From positions 1-5,385 of the forward strand of contig CAKZLA010000488.1 in the NCBI GenBank assembly GCA_937124525.1: a stretch of 5,385 nt of DNA, in the 5' to 3' direction. Below are positions 5,073-5,385 of this stretch, one piece after another. The position numbers and the translations under genes were made by a program. The stretch is from an uncultured Desulfobacterium sp. Lineage in GTDB: Bacteria; Desulfobacterota; Desulfobacteria; Desulfobacterales; Desulfobacteraceae. The notes beneath the pieces were generated by a model that was not told the DNA's origin, did no database searches, and saw nothing but the letters and a program-made list of their open reading frames with translations. Numbering within the stretch: the stretch's first letter is position 1; every line of letters begins with the position of its first letter.

Positions 5073-5385
5073 GGAGCGTGGATTGAAACACGTCTTCAAA
5101 TATCGGTCCCAATACATCCATTAGTCGCTCCCCCTGCGGGAGCGTGGATTGAAACATTTTTTCATCCTGTCAGAAATAATTGCCCATGGTCGCTCCCCCT
5201 GCGGGAGCGTGGATTGAAACGTGATCCATGGGTTCCTTTTTGCATCAATGCGAATGTCGCTCCCCCTGCGGGAGCGTGGATTGAAACATTTTTTGGGGCA
5301 AGGTTGAAAGCAGAAACTCTGGTCGCTCCCCCTGCGGGAGCGTGGATTGAAACGGCAGTGCTTGCAGACATACCAAACATCCGTG
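5066..5385 (+). CRISPR. Right half of the split CRISPR array
   Basis: This is the continuation of the left half. A truncated repeat (5066-5089, last 24 nt of the 32-nt unit) is followed by four full identical repeats at 5124-5155, 5189-5220, 5256-5287 and 5322-5353. Spacers are 34, 33, 35 and 34 nt (5090-5123, 5156-5188, 5221-5255, 5288-5321), and a further spacer starting at 5354 runs off the window, so the array continues to the right. The truncated repeat lacks its first 8 nt, including most of the left arm of the hairpin, so the spacer at 5090-5123 probably lacks a normally processed 5' handle. If transcription starts from a leader to the left, this half now sits behind 4.8 kb of transposon. 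Confidence 0.96.

Noticed and set aside
271..5237. Spacers at 248-281 and 5221-5255 share CATGGGTTCC
   Set aside because: Ten bases among many spacer pairs can occur by chance, and the flanking bases do not align.
5162..5380. Open frame on the minus strand through the right half-array
   Set aside because: It is made of translated CRISPR repeats (repeated VSIHAPAGGAT-like segments) and is not a gene.

Overview
The window is a type I-C-like CRISPR array split in two by a 4,769-bp IS21-family transposon with five genes. The left half-array (to 296) and the right half-array (from 5066) share one 32-nt repeat, which starts GTCGCTCC and ends GTGGATTGAAAC, with 33-35 nt spacers. Nine spacers are visible, the last one cut by the window edge. 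No cas gene and no convincing leader lies inside the window. Repeat and element types suggest a Gram-negative, possibly anaerobic Desulfobacterota-type host, but this is a weak inference from memory of similar genes, not something the sequence proves.

The element (297-5065) is well bounded. It is flanked by a 7-bp direct duplication CCCTGCG taken from the CRISPR repeat. Its two ends are inverted copies of each other (21 of 24 bases), and each end carries two copies of a 16-bp motif exactly 24 bp apart, as expected for IS21-type transposase-binding ends. The insertion is centred exactly on the dyad axis of the repeat's own hairpin palindrome, with the duplication covering the loop plus one base pair.

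All five genes are on the minus strand and look like one operon read from the right end leftward: a small Cys-rich putative zinc-binding protein (4429-4905), a ParB/Spo0J-like protein (3441-4373), istA transposase (2108-3484), istB AAA+ ATPase (1374-2111), and a primase-like protein with a CHC2-type N-terminus and a TOPRIM domain (450-1304). parB overlaps istA by 44 nt and istA overlaps istB by ATGA, so the ParB-like gene is built into the transposition operon rather than being loose cargo.

The element shows signs of decay or recoding. istA has an in-frame TAG between its second catalytic Asp and its catalytic Glu. The Cys-rich gene ends early next to an A7 slippery-type tract, and two compensating one-base indels recover a third copy of its C-terminal repeat and a stop just before parB. 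The insertion also destroys one repeat hairpin and puts 4.8 kb of opposite-strand genes between the two halves of the array, so the half distal to the leader is probably poorly expressed.
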